Shown: positions 7,058 through 15,600 of the stretch, piece by piece
How the letters are laid out: every line of letters starts with the position of its first letter
Numbering within the stretch: the stretch's first letter is position 1
Origin: Saprospiraceae bacterium
Lineage (GTDB): Bacteria > Bacteroidota > Bacteroidia > Chitinophagales > Saprospiraceae
Assembly (NCBI GenBank): GCA_013002625.1
Contig: JABDJE010000175.1
Coordinates: forward strand, 1-19,222
Direction of reading: 5' to 3'
Length of the DNA: 19,222 nucleotides
The notes under the pieces: model-generated
Databases searched by the model: none
Seen by the model: only the letters and a program-made list of their open reading frames with translations
Told to the model about the DNA's origin: nothing
Position numbers and translations under genes: made by a program

Positions 7058-8888
7058 CGGTATAATTTTCTATCTGATATTCACTTGTATTGCAATACAA
7101 GCTCAAAATATTCGGAATGAAAATTCTGATAGTATATCATCTATTGCACGTCTGACTGCAGCCCAAACAACAATAAAGCGTTTCACGATACGTGATCGTG
7201 ACAGTCATAAAAATATTGACGACACTTTATTTACGGATTTTGAAAAATATGATCCCGCCAAGCGGTTTGAGACTGCATCCTTGGGCATAGGCAATATAGG
7301 CTCAGCGCAACAGGCTGTCAGATTACAGCAACGTCTTGGTATAAATACCGTTGCTGGATTCCATCAATATGACATCTACAAATTGGATCCTGACGACCTG
7401 AGTTTTTACGAACAAAACAGACCTTACAATGACTTATTTTTCTCACCAGTTGCTGGTCAGAATAATTTTGTTGTAGGTGCCCAATTCAGTCGAGATTTTG
7501 CCAATGATGTAAATGTGACCCTTGACTTTAAGCGGTATACTCAGGAAGGTTTCTATCAAAATCAAAAAACTAAATCCACGGCTTTAGGATTTGGGCTCTG
7601 GAAGTCTAATCCTGATAAAAATCATGATCTGTTCATAAGGTTTGTGGGTAACAATCATAATGAAGAGGTCAATGGTGGTGTGGCCACCGATACCCTATTC
7701 GATCAGGAACTGTTTCGCCTGAGAACTGCTATTCCTGTAAGATTATCTGGAGATACGATGCGACATCAGCATTTCAACTATATCATGGATAATTACTTTG
7801 ATGCTGTAAAAGATCGTCTGAGTATGCATCATCAAATAGAATTTGAGACCGGATATTTCAGGTATGGTGACGATATTACAAATACCGCGAATGATAGTCT
7901 GGTGTACGGCGACTTTCTGGTGGATAATCGTGGACTGAGATACTACATGGGTTTCACCCGGATTAACAATGCGTTCGATTTGGGATGGAAGCAAAAAGTG
8001 CTTGGTGTTAAAATGGGGATTCGACACAGTTACCAGCGTTATACGCCCTCCAATGAAAGCTTGACTGTAAACGACCTTACAGTCTGGGGCGCTTTAAATT
8101 TAAATATTGGAAATTTCACAAGCTTCAATGGAAATTTGGATTTGGGCGTTGGGGATAATGCAGGGAACCTTGAATTAAAAGCCATGATTCAGCTTGATGC
8201 CATTCAAGATTTTAAGATAAATGGGTTTGTACACATCCACAGATACGACCCTTCCTTAATCCAGCAAAGCCTTATTATCACTGAACAGTTGATTTACAAT
8301 AATGCGTTTGCAAAAATTAATGATTTTGAACTGGGTGGATCCTTGTTTTGGGAAAAGGCGAATCTAAATCTCAAATTTAAATCTGGTGTTAGAGACCAGG
8401 CCATAGCTTATGATAACCGTGCCCTGCCCTATCAAATAGACGGCTCAATAGAATTCCTTCAAGCCGAGTTGGACCACCGCTTTGAATGGCGGTTTATCGG
8501 TATGGAAAACTCAATTTTGTATCAGACGTTTTCGGATAATATTTTCAATTTACCAAAATTGTACAGCATACATAATTTGTACATTCAATTTAGATTGTTC
8601 AAACGTCGCCTGTTGACGCAAACCGGTATTTTATACTATAACATTGATTATGATGGCGGATTAGCCTATATGCCATTAAATGGTGCTTTTTATCCGATAG
8701 CCCAGGAAGCACAACGCTATCATTACACTGAATTTTACGCCAATTTTAAAGTAGACCGGTTTAGAATGTTTTTTAAGATTGACAATTTTACCGAGCTATG
8801 GAATCGAGAAGTACATTATCAAATCTATAATTATCCTCAATTTGATTATAAGATAAGGATTGGGGTGCGATGGCAGATGTATGATTGA
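7047..8888 (+). CDS. Porin_10-like outer-membrane beta-barrel protein, TTG start
   Basis: The 613-residue product is a putative outer-membrane beta-barrel. The only start that keeps the signal peptide is TTG at 7047, which lies inside the last codons of the LVIVD gene; the first in-frame ATG is over 200 codons in. The N-terminus then reads MRTSGIIFYLIFTCIAIQAQ, a clear signal peptide with cleavage after Ala-Gln. The mature N-terminal part contains RPYNDLFFSPVAGQNNFVVG and the strand pair DVNVTLDFKRYTQEGFY, which resemble the Bacteroidota putative porin family (Porin_10). The remainder is alternating beta-strands rich in aromatic residues, ending YKIRIGVRWQMYD. The 11-base overlap points to coupled translation with the exported LVIVD protein, and the two may work together at the cell surface. 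Substrate is unknown. Confidence 0.85.
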   Translation: MRTSGIIFYLIFTCIAIQAQNIRNENSDSISSIARLTAAQTTIKRFTIRDRDSHKNIDDTLFTDFEKYDPAKRFETASLGIGNIGSAQQAVRLQQRLGINTVAGFHQYDIYKLDPDDLSFYEQNRPYNDLFFSPVAGQNNFVVGAQFSRDFANDVNVTLDFKRYTQEGFYQNQKTKSTALGFGLWKSNPDKNHDLFIRFVGNNHNEEVNGGVATDTLFDQELFRLRTAIPVRLSGDTMRHQHFNYIMDNYFDAVKDRLSMHHQIEFETGYFRYGDDITNTANDSLVYGDFLVDNRGLRYYMGFTRINNAFDLGWKQKVLGVKMGIRHSYQRYTPSNESLTVNDLTVWGALNLNIGNFTSFNGNLDLGVGDNAGNLELKAMIQLDAIQDFKINGFVHIHRYDPSLIQQSLIITEQLIYNNAFAKINDFELGGSLFWEKANLNLKFKSGVRDQAIAYDNRALPYQIDGSIEFLQAELDHRFEWRFIGMENSILYQTFSDNIFNLPKLYSIHNLYIQFRLFKRRLLTQTGILYYNIDYDGGLAYMPLNGAFYPIAQEAQRYHYTEFYANFKVDRFRMFFKIDNFTELWNREVHYQIYNYPQFDYKIRIGVRWQMYD

Positions 8889-8890
8889 TG

Positions 8891-8973
8891 GGGCTCGGGT
8901 TGCGGGTCTCGGGTTGCGGGTCTCGGATTGCGGGTCTAGGGATGCGGGTCTCGGGGTGTGGGTCTCGGGGTGC
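8891..8973. repeat. Six tandem copies of a G-rich 14-bp unit
   Basis: Units start at 8891, 8904, 8918, 8932, 8946 and 8960. The commonest form is GGGTCTCGGGTTGC; the first copy lacks one T, and the others differ by one to three bases. Each unit divides into two related heptamers (GGGTCTC and GGGTTGC). The array begins three bases after the porin stop and is much richer in G than the surrounding genes. It lies between convergent genes, so it is more likely a repeat or transcript-end structure than a promoter. Confidence 0.9.
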
Positions 8974-9050
8974 GAGGTGAAAGGATAAGGCTAAAGAGAG
9001 GAAAATGTAAGCTTTGACCTCTGACCTTTAGTCTTTAATCTTTAGTCTTA
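8974..9050. repeat. Heptamer-phased degenerate repeat with a potential long hairpin
   Basis: After the 14-bp array the seven-base phase continues. At 9016-9050 it gives GACCTCT, GACCTTT, AGTCTTT, AATCTTT and AGTCTTA in register. The purine-rich left part pairs with this pyrimidine-rich right part: 8987-9001 with 9018-9022 and 9026-9035, fifteen pairs including one G-U, with a three-base bulge and a 16-base loop. It separates convergent genes and could help end transcription, but there is no clean U tract. Confidence 0.6.
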
Positions 9051-9051
9051 T

Positions 9052-9756
9052 TTATAGTTGATAATTCGGTTTCAACTGATGTTCAGTAGTATCGCCATAG
9101 AAGTCATTTATGATATTCACAACTTCTTCTGCAGTATCCACAATGGGCATAAGCACGAGATCCTTTTCAGAAATGTTATTGTGTTTTGTCAAAAGCGTAT
9201 CGACAATCCAGTCTCTTAAGCCTGACCAGAATTCTGATCCTACCAATATTACAGGTACGTGTGAGATCTTGTTGGTCTGAATTAATGTTAGAGTTTCAAA
9301 CAGCTCATCCAATGTACCAAATCCACCAGGAAGCACTACAAAGGCCTGCGAATATTTTACAAACATGACTTTACGCACAAAGAAATATCTGTGTTCCAGG
9401 TTTTTGTCTGGATCGATGTACTGATTGCCGGATTGTTCAAAAGGTAATTCAATATTAAGACCAATGGATAGCCCACCTTCAAGATAGGCTCCTTTGTTGG
9501 CAGCTTCCATAATACCGGGTCCACCACCACTTATTATACCAAACCCTTCACTAACCAGGGCGCGTGCTACATCTATAGTCAATTGATAGTATTTCTGATC
9601 AGGCTTGGTTCGAGCGGAACCAAAGATTGAAATACAGGGACCAAGCTTGTTCAGCTTTTCAAACCCGTCAACAAATTCTGCAAGTACTTTGAACATGGTC
9701 CAAGAGTTTTCACCCTTTATTTCGGACCATTGTTTTAATTTTTTATCAGGACTCAT
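9052..9756 (-). CDS. LOG family protein (TIGR00730-type nucleotide 5'-monophosphate phosphoribohydrolase-like)
   Basis: LOG proteins are Rossmann-fold enzymes that release the base from nucleoside 5'-monophosphates; the plant LONELY GUY members activate cytokinins. In bacteria the substrate is often AMP or unknown. The 234-residue product has ISIFGSART at 42-50, GGGPGIMEA at 77-85 and the signature PGGFGTLDELFE at 143-154, with the conserved FFVRK at 125-129. It has about 40 extra residues at the N-terminus compared with the shortest family members, and a polar C-terminal tail. The ATG at 9756 lies 4 bases after the stop of the sigma-54 regulator gene, so the two form one transcription unit. 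The linkage may mean a signalling role, but this is inference. Confidence 0.92.
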   Translation of the reverse strand: MSPDKKLKQWSEIKGENSWTMFKVLAEFVDGFEKLNKLGPCISIFGSARTKPDQKYYQLTIDVARALVSEGFGIISGGGPGIMEAANKGAYLEGGLSIGLNIELPFEQSGNQYIDPDKNLEHRYFFVRKVMFVKYSQAFVVLPGGFGTLDELFETLTLIQTNKISHVPVILVGSEFWSGLRDWIVDTLLTKHNNISEKDLVLMPIVDTAEEVVNIINDFYGDTTEHQLKPNYQL

Positions 9757-9760
9757 GTAT

Positions 9761-11035
9761 TTATACTACTACCGATTTATATATCTCGTATTCTTTTTCG
9801 AGATATGTTCGTAATTCAGAAAAACTCTCAAATTTATCAAATAAATCTTCAAGCGTATTTCTTCTGTTACTTAAATTGGTTGCGTAGTCTGTTACATCCT
9901 TTTTTGTAATGGCATCTTTACTTAAAATGATTAACCTTTCAACGACGTTGCGTAATTCACGAATATTACCCGTCCAGTTTATCTTTTGAAGCTCTTTGAT
10001 CGCGGCCGATTCAAATTTCTTCGGGGCAACACCATACTCCTTGCAAATGATTGAATTGAAAAATTCTACCAACTCTGGAATATCTGATTTGCGATCATTT
10101 AAAGGGGGAACGCGCATTATTATTACAGCTAACCTGTGAAATAAATCTTCACGAAATCTCCCTTTGGCAATCTCTTGACGTAAGTTTTTATTTGTAGCAG
10201 CAACAACACGTACATCTACTGCAATTTGTTTGTCACCACCAACGCGGGTGATGCGATTTTCCTGTAATGCTCTTAATACCTTGGCCTGAGCACCTAAACT
10301 CATGTCACCAATTTCATCAAGAAACAATGTGCCTTTATTGGCGAGTTCAAATTTTCCAATACGTTGTTTGTGTGCAGACGTAAAGGATCCTTTCTCATGC
10401 CCGAATAACTCAGACTCAATCAGTTCGGAAGGAATAGCAGCACAATTAACTTCAACGATCGGGCCTTTATTTCTTGTACTTTTCTCATGCAACCATCTGG
10501 CTACGAGCTCCTTACCGGTACCGTTAGGTCCTTCAATAAGTACACGCGCATCGGTGGGTGCAACTTTTTCAATGGTTTCCGTAATCATCCTGATCTCCGG
10601 AGAGCTCCCGACGATTGACTGCACTTTATATTTACTGATCTTCTTTTGAAGTTTATTCTTCTGAACAACCAGTGTTGATTTATCTAAAGCATTACGCACT
10701 GTAATAAGAAGCCTGTTCAAGTCTGGTGGCTTGGCAATAAAATCAAATGCCCCCTTCTTAACCGCCTCGACGGCTGTATCGATATTACCATGACCACTGA
10801 TCATGATCACTGGAACATCCGGACATAATTCCTGTAACCTATCGATGGCATCCATACCGTCCATTTTAGGCATTTTGATGTCAAGGATTACAACATCATA
10901 TTTGTCTTGCTTAACTTTTACCAGGCAGGTGAGACCATCTTCTGCTTCATCTACTTCGTACTTCTCGAATTCTAAAATGTCTTTCAGAGTTCTTCTGATA
11001 CCTTTGTCGTCATCGACGATTAAAATCTTAGCCAT
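9761..11035 (-). CDS. NtrC-family sigma-54 response regulator lacking a DNA-binding domain
   Basis: The 424-residue protein has an N-terminal receiver domain (about 1-120) with acidic pocket D8/D9, phosphoacceptor D52, S80 and K102. The sigma-54 AAA+ domain spans about 140-375. Walker A is GPNGTGKE (169-176), Walker B TLFLDEIG (236-243), the arginine-finger region FREDLFHRL (294-302), and WTGNIRELRN is at 354-363. The sigma-54 contact loop, normally GAFTGA, is GSFTSA (216-221). Family members usually end in a Fis-type helix-turn-helix. Here the protein stops at LEKEYEIYKSVVV, exactly where the first Fis helix would begin, and the LOG gene starts four bases later. It may activate sigma-54 promoters from solution, as FlgR does in Helicobacter. 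The upstream 112 bp are AT-rich with an inverted repeat. No cognate kinase is present. Confidence 0.95.
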   Translation of the reverse strand: MAKILIVDDDKGIRRTLKDILEFEKYEVDEAEDGLTCLVKVKQDKYDVVILDIKMPKMDGMDAIDRLQELCPDVPVIMISGHGNIDTAVEAVKKGAFDFIAKPPDLNRLLITVRNALDKSTLVVQKNKLQKKISKYKVQSIVGSSPEIRMITETIEKVAPTDARVLIEGPNGTGKELVARWLHEKSTRNKGPIVEVNCAAIPSELIESELFGHEKGSFTSAHKQRIGKFELANKGTLFLDEIGDMSLGAQAKVLRALQENRITRVGGDKQIAVDVRVVAATNKNLRQEIAKGRFREDLFHRLAVIIMRVPPLNDRKSDIPELVEFFNSIICKEYGVAPKKFESAAIKELQKINWTGNIRELRNVVERLIILSKDAITKKDVTDYATNLSNRRNTLEDLFDKFESFSELRTYLEKEYEIYKSVVV

Positions 11036-11075
11036 ATTCGCTTGTGTAGTTTACTTCAAATTCTAGATTGCTAAA

Positions 11076-11101
11076 ATACATTAAATATTTTTATAATGTA
11101 T
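11076..11101. repeat. Inverted repeat upstream of the NtrC-like gene
   Basis: ATACATTA (11076-11083) and TAATGTAT (11094-11101) are perfect complements separated by 10 bases. They lie 41-66 bp upstream of the regulator's ATG, where an operator could sit. The region is very AT-rich, so chance is a real possibility. Confidence 0.35.
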
Positions 11102-11147
11102 AATATCTTCTAATCAAGTTAACTACAAATAACGAAAATTAATAATA

Positions 11148-12347
11148 TTATTTGATTGAATTGTTACACACCGCCAGATATGCCATCAGTCCTACCCCGA
11201 CATTAAGAGCAGATTCGTCGATATCAAACGTTGGTGTGTGGACACCTGAAGTAATACCACGTTGAGCATTTCCAGTACCCAGACGGTAGAAACAGGCGGG
11301 CATCATTTGTGAGTAATACGAAAAATCTTCAGCTGTCATACGTTTGTCAAGCAAGACTACATTGTCCTTTCCCAAATAGGTCCGCGCATTTTCCATAGCA
11401 GAATTTGTCAATTCCACATCATTGACCAAGGTGGGATAACCTACCTTAATTTTAACTTTGGCCGTTGCACCGAATCCTTTTGCTACCTGTTGTATCGTAG
11501 ACCTGATATGTTTATGGAGCCGATATCGATTATCCTCATCCATGGTGCGCAAAGTTCCTCGGAGCCATACCCTGTCGGGAATGATATTCGTGGCGCCACC
11601 ATCGGATTCAATTTTACCAAAGCTTAAAACCGAAGGTACTTTGGGATCCGAATTCCGACTAATGACAGCTTGAACTGCTGTTAGAACATGAGCGGTTGTA
11701 ATTATCGGATCCACCAGGTCCTGAGGTAATGCAGCATGACCACCCTTCCCAATTATTTCCACAAATATTTCGTCAGCAGAGGCCATGTACTCACCAGGAT
11801 AAAAACCAACTTTTCCAGCCTCTAATGGCGGATGTACATGTTGTGCAAAAATTTTGGCCGATTTTACATTTTTGATGGCGCCTTCCTTGATCATGATCGA
11901 GGCGCCTCCCGGAAGCTGTTCTTCACCGGGTTGAAATAAAAATCGATAAGTGCCCGGCAAGTTTTCCTTTAATTCATTTAACACCATTGCTGCACCTAAA
12001 ACACACGTTGAATGCACATCATGTCCACAGGCATGCATAATGCCATCGAATTTTGATTTATACGCCACCTTGTTTTGTTCTACAATCGGCAATGCATCCA
12101 TATCACCACGGAGATAGGTAATTCCACCAGATTTTCCGCCCTTGACTTCTGCAACGATACCATACTTGCAATAGCCCGATTTGTATTTTATCCCAGCTTC
12201 ATCCAACCAAGTTCTGATGTAAGCATTCGTGTTTTTTTCCTTGTAGGATAATTCAGGATGCGCATGGATGTGCCTTCTAATTTGCAAAACATCTGAAGCG
12301 CTCTTCTTTACGAGTCTTTTTATTTTACGCTGGATCTCTTTAGACAT
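11148..12347 (-). CDS. M20 family metallopeptidase/amidohydrolase (N-acyl amino acid hydrolase type)
   Basis: M20D enzymes such as hippurate hydrolase and IAA-amino-acid hydrolase split amide bonds of N-acylated amino acids with a two-metal centre. From ATG at 12347 the product has 399 residues, the normal length. The motifs are HAHPELSYKE (28-37), RGDMDALP (80-87), the metal-binding HACGHDVH (105-112), QPGEEQLPGGA (139-149) with the catalytic Glu pair, H170 in QHVHP, TAEDFSYY late in the chain, and GVHTPTFDIDE near the end with the last metal-ligand His. A dimerisation domain with GKGGHAALPQ and the ISRNSDP element lies between the two catalytic halves. An in-frame ATG at 12383 is rejected because a promoter element lies between it and 12347. 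No signal peptide is seen, so it is cytosolic. Exact substrate is unknown. Confidence 0.93.
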   Translation of the reverse strand: MSKEIQRKIKRLVKKSASDVLQIRRHIHAHPELSYKEKNTNAYIRTWLDEAGIKYKSGYCKYGIVAEVKGGKSGGITYLRGDMDALPIVEQNKVAYKSKFDGIMHACGHDVHSTCVLGAAMVLNELKENLPGTYRFLFQPGEEQLPGGASIMIKEGAIKNVKSAKIFAQHVHPPLEAGKVGFYPGEYMASADEIFVEIIGKGGHAALPQDLVDPIITTAHVLTAVQAVISRNSDPKVPSVLSFGKIESDGGATNIIPDRVWLRGTLRTMDEDNRYRLHKHIRSTIQQVAKGFGATAKVKIKVGYPTLVNDVELTNSAMENARTYLGKDNVVLLDKRMTAEDFSYYSQMMPACFYRLGTGNAQRGITSGVHTPTFDIDESALNVGVGLMAYLAVCNNSIK

Positions 12348-12364
12348 GGTCTTATTTGAATTAT

Positions 12365-12372
12365 CAAAGCTA
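12365..12372 (-). promoter_or_regulatory. Bacteroidota -7 element for the M20 amidohydrolase
   Basis: On the minus strand this reads TAGCTTTG, an exact TAnnTTTG match 17 bp before the ATG at 12347. It lies inside the alternative, longer version of the gene and so supports the shorter one. No TTG is seen at -33. Confidence 0.45.
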
Positions 12373-12416
12373 AAAAAAAGCAAAATGAGAAACGATTAAA
12401 GTTTTGAATGAAGATT

Positions 12417-12547
12417 GGGCTTAAGTATAATGATTGTTAGGTTTAAGTTTTGGAGAGTTGGGCTTAAGTTGTAGAAGTGTTAGGCTTAAGTTTGAAACTT
12501 AAGCCAAAAATCCAATAAGCAATTGATCGAGATTCAAACTTAAGTCT
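12417..12547. repeat. CTTAAG-centred repeat array (four direct, two inverted copies)
   Basis: Copies of the decamer (A/G)GGCTTAAGT or close variants start at 12417, 12439, 12460 and 12482, spaced 22, 21 and 22 bp. Two inverted copies follow at 12497-12505 and 12538-12547. The last inverted copy, read on the minus strand, shares ATTAGACTTAAGTTTGAA with the fourth direct copy apart from about two mismatches. Five exact CTTAAG hexamers occur in 125 bp. The array lies between the divergent amidohydrolase and FG-GAP genes (12384-12601), which contain no ORF of note. The two-turn helical spacing would suit a regulator binding one face, or this may be a degenerate short-sequence repeat. Confidence 0.75.
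12483..12505. repeat. Perfect 23-bp palindrome inside the CTTAAG array
   Basis: GGCTTAAGTTT (12483-12493) and AAACTTAAGCC (12495-12505) are exact complements around a single central G at 12494. A one-base loop cannot close as RNA without opening pairs, so a dimeric protein site or DNA cruciform fits better than a terminator. There is no T run after it. Confidence 0.7.
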
Positions 12548-12601
12548 AATACCCATTATCCTTTCTTCGTTAATTCTTTTTTCGTTTTACTATCTTTAAA
12601 T

Positions 12602-15600
12602 ATGCGTTTTCATATCCTAGTATTCTTACTCATTATCGGAACAATTTCATGCGAGCAGAACCATTCTGAATCCTCCCCCAAGTCTCAGATTAATTTGAAA
12701 TTACTGACACCAACACAAACAGGCATTGACTTCAATAATGAAATTAAAGAGAATCCCAGGCTGCATTACTTCATCTGGAATTTTATTTATCAAGGCGCAG
12801 GTGTAGCGCTGGGCGACATCAACAATGACGGCTTATTGGACATTTACTTCTCCGGCAACATGGTGAGCGACAAACTCTATCTCAACAAGGGCAATTTTGA
12901 ATTCGAAGATATAAGCGATAAGTCTGGCATAGTGGACAGGCTCTGGTCAACAGGGGTCACGATGGTGGATATTAATTCAGATGGCTTTCTGGATATCTAT
13001 GTATGTAAAAACTTCTTTTTACTTCAAGAGGGCGTGCGAACGAATAAGCTATTTGTTAATAATGGTGACATGACATTCACAGAGCAAGCTGCGCAATATG
13101 GCCTGGACGATCCTGGTTATGCGGTGCAAGCTTATTTTAATGACCTTGACAATGACGGTGATGTTGATATGTATCTGGTTAATCAACCTATGGATCAATA
13201 CGCGTCTTTACTGGCGCGACCAGAGACACTGAACAGCCTCCCTAAAACCGACAGAATATATATAAACAACCAAGGGAAGTTTGAAGACCATACCGATATA
13301 TTGGGACTTCAAAATAACAGGTACGGATTAAGTGCAGCGTTGGCTGACTTTGATGAAAATGGCTGGAATGATATTTATGTCTGTAATGACTATAACAAGG
13401 GGGATCATTTGTATATGGGTATAAATGGGAAAGCCTTTCAAGAAGATATCCAAGGTCGTATGGATCACACATCCTTCTATTCGATGGGATCAGATGTTGG
13501 TGACATCAACAATGATGGCTGGCAGGATCTAATCACTTTGGATATGGCCTTTGCAGACCATTATCGCTCTAAAACAAATATGGAGTCCATGCGGCCGGAT
13601 CTATTCTGGCAACTGGTGAATGAAGGGAATCACTATCAGTATGCTGTAAATAATCTGCATTTAAATCAAGGTCAGGGTCATTTTAGTGAAATTGGCCATT
13701 TGGCGGGTGTGGCGAAGACTGACTGGAGTTGGACTGCACTTCTGGAGGATATGGACAATGATGGTCTCAAGGATCTAATCATATCCAATGGATTGCTTAA
13801 AGACCTGAGGAACAATGATTTTTTAACTCAAATGAGAGCCACCGCACATCAGAACAATCCGGAGGCTATGTTTCAGATGACCCAACAAATACCATCCACA
13901 CCGGTCCCAAATTATATATACAAGAACTCAGGCAATTTGAAATTCACTGAAGTAACACAAGAAGCTGGATTCAGCCAGCCTGGCTTCTCTACCGGTATGG
14001 CCATTGGAGATCTTAATAATGATGGACTACTGGACGTTGTCATCAATAATACCAACAGTGCGGCTTCTATCTATAAAAATACCAGCAAGCGTTCTAATAA
14101 TTGGATAGATATAGATTTGAAAGGTAAAATCTATAACCCCAATGGACTGGGTGCCAGAGTTGAGATCTATTATGGCAATAATATTCAGTCTCAATCTGTA
14201 AACACTTCACGCGGCTACATGTCTGCTTGTCCATCAAACTTGCATTTTGGCCTGGGGCGTCATACTCAATTAGATTCGGTTAAAGTCTTTTGGGACCATA
14301 TTCAATGCTCTACGGTTATTAATCCACAAATCAATTCAATACTCAATATTGATTACAATTCGACAAAAGCTATTTCACCAATCAATTTTAAACTTGATGA
14401 GACATTTAAAATAACGCAACTGAAGGCATTTAAACACAATGAAAATGAGTTGGATGAATATGCAGAACAGGTCTTGCTTCCGCACAAGCTATCCACCCCG
14501 GGGCCAAAATTGAGTCAAGGCGATATAAATGGAGATGGCATCTCAGACATTGTGGTTTGCGGTGGTCAAAACCAAGCCACGCAAGTTTTTCTGGGTACGC
14601 CTGGTAGTAATTATGAAACAAGTGCATCATTTGCCCTTGAGGCAGACAAAAAATATGAAGATGTTGACCTCCGATTATTTGATTTTGATGGAGATGAGGA
14701 TCTTGACCTTTATGTTGTAAGTGGTGGCCACCAATATGCGAATGGCCATGGATTAAATGAAGACAGACTGTACCTGAATAAGGGCAACGGGGAATTCACC
14801 AAATCTCAACTAGACCTTGGCTCTACGCGGTTCGATGGTAGTGTTGTCATGACGGCAGATTTCAATAAAGATGGCACGCAGGATATTTTCATTGGCGGCC
14901 GTGGAATACCCGGCTTGTATCCGCATAATGCATCCTCTTTACTTTTAATCAACAAGGACGATCTACTCATACCCTTTGAAAGCAAGGTATTTGAGCATAT
15001 AGGCATGCTTACGGATGCAGATGTTGTCGATATCGATGCGGACGGTGACATGGATATCATGGCAGTCTTTGAATGGGGTCCCATCAGCTTATTCAGAAAC
15101 GAAGACGGGCAATTCACAAAAGAAGATATTCAGATAATGGGACATGCCAGCCATGGTTGGTGGTGGCAAATCGAATCAGGAGATTTTGATGATGACGGTG
15201 ATATGGATTTTGTTGTTGGAAATCTGGGCCAGAACAATAAATTCAAACCTTCAATAGACAAGCCATTTAAAATATTTTCTGGAGACATGGATGACAATGG
15301 TGACAATGATGTTGTGTTGGCTAAAACGCAAAACAACAGTCTTATTCCATTAAGAGGGCGTGAATGTTCCAGTGAAGAAATGCCTTTCATATTGGAAAAG
15401 TTTAAAAATTTTGACGCTTTTGCGAAAGCAGATTTGGTAAGTATTATCGGTCAGGAATCATTGGACAAATCTCTTCAGGCTGAAATCTATAACTTCAAGA
15501 GTGTTTATTTAGAAAATGAAGGTGCGGGCCAGTTTTCTGCAAGACCGCTGCCAATTGAATGCCAGTTTGGCCCTCTAAAAGCGATTGAAATCGGCGACTT

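Noticed and set aside
8891..8973. CRISPR-like array
   Set aside because: The units are directly adjacent 14-mers with no spacers, and no cas genes are present.
9761..9763. Frameshift or premature stop truncating the NtrC-like regulator
   Set aside because: The LOG gene begins four bases later and its frame is intact, so no HTH remnant can be recovered in any frame. The gene end looks natural.
11148..12383. Longer version of the M20 gene from ATG at 12383
   Set aside because: The extra 12 residues (MLFFSFDNSNKT) are not family-like, and an exact -7 element at 12365-12372 lies inside them. The start at 12347 fits better.
12483..12505. Intrinsic terminator
   Set aside because: The stem has a one-base loop, no following T run, and sits in a divergent promoter region where neither flanking gene ends.
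14806..15117. Minus-strand open frame of about 100 residues inside the FG-GAP gene
   Set aside because: It is a shadow of the repetitive Asp-rich coding sequence. The plus frame has calcium-loop motifs throughout.
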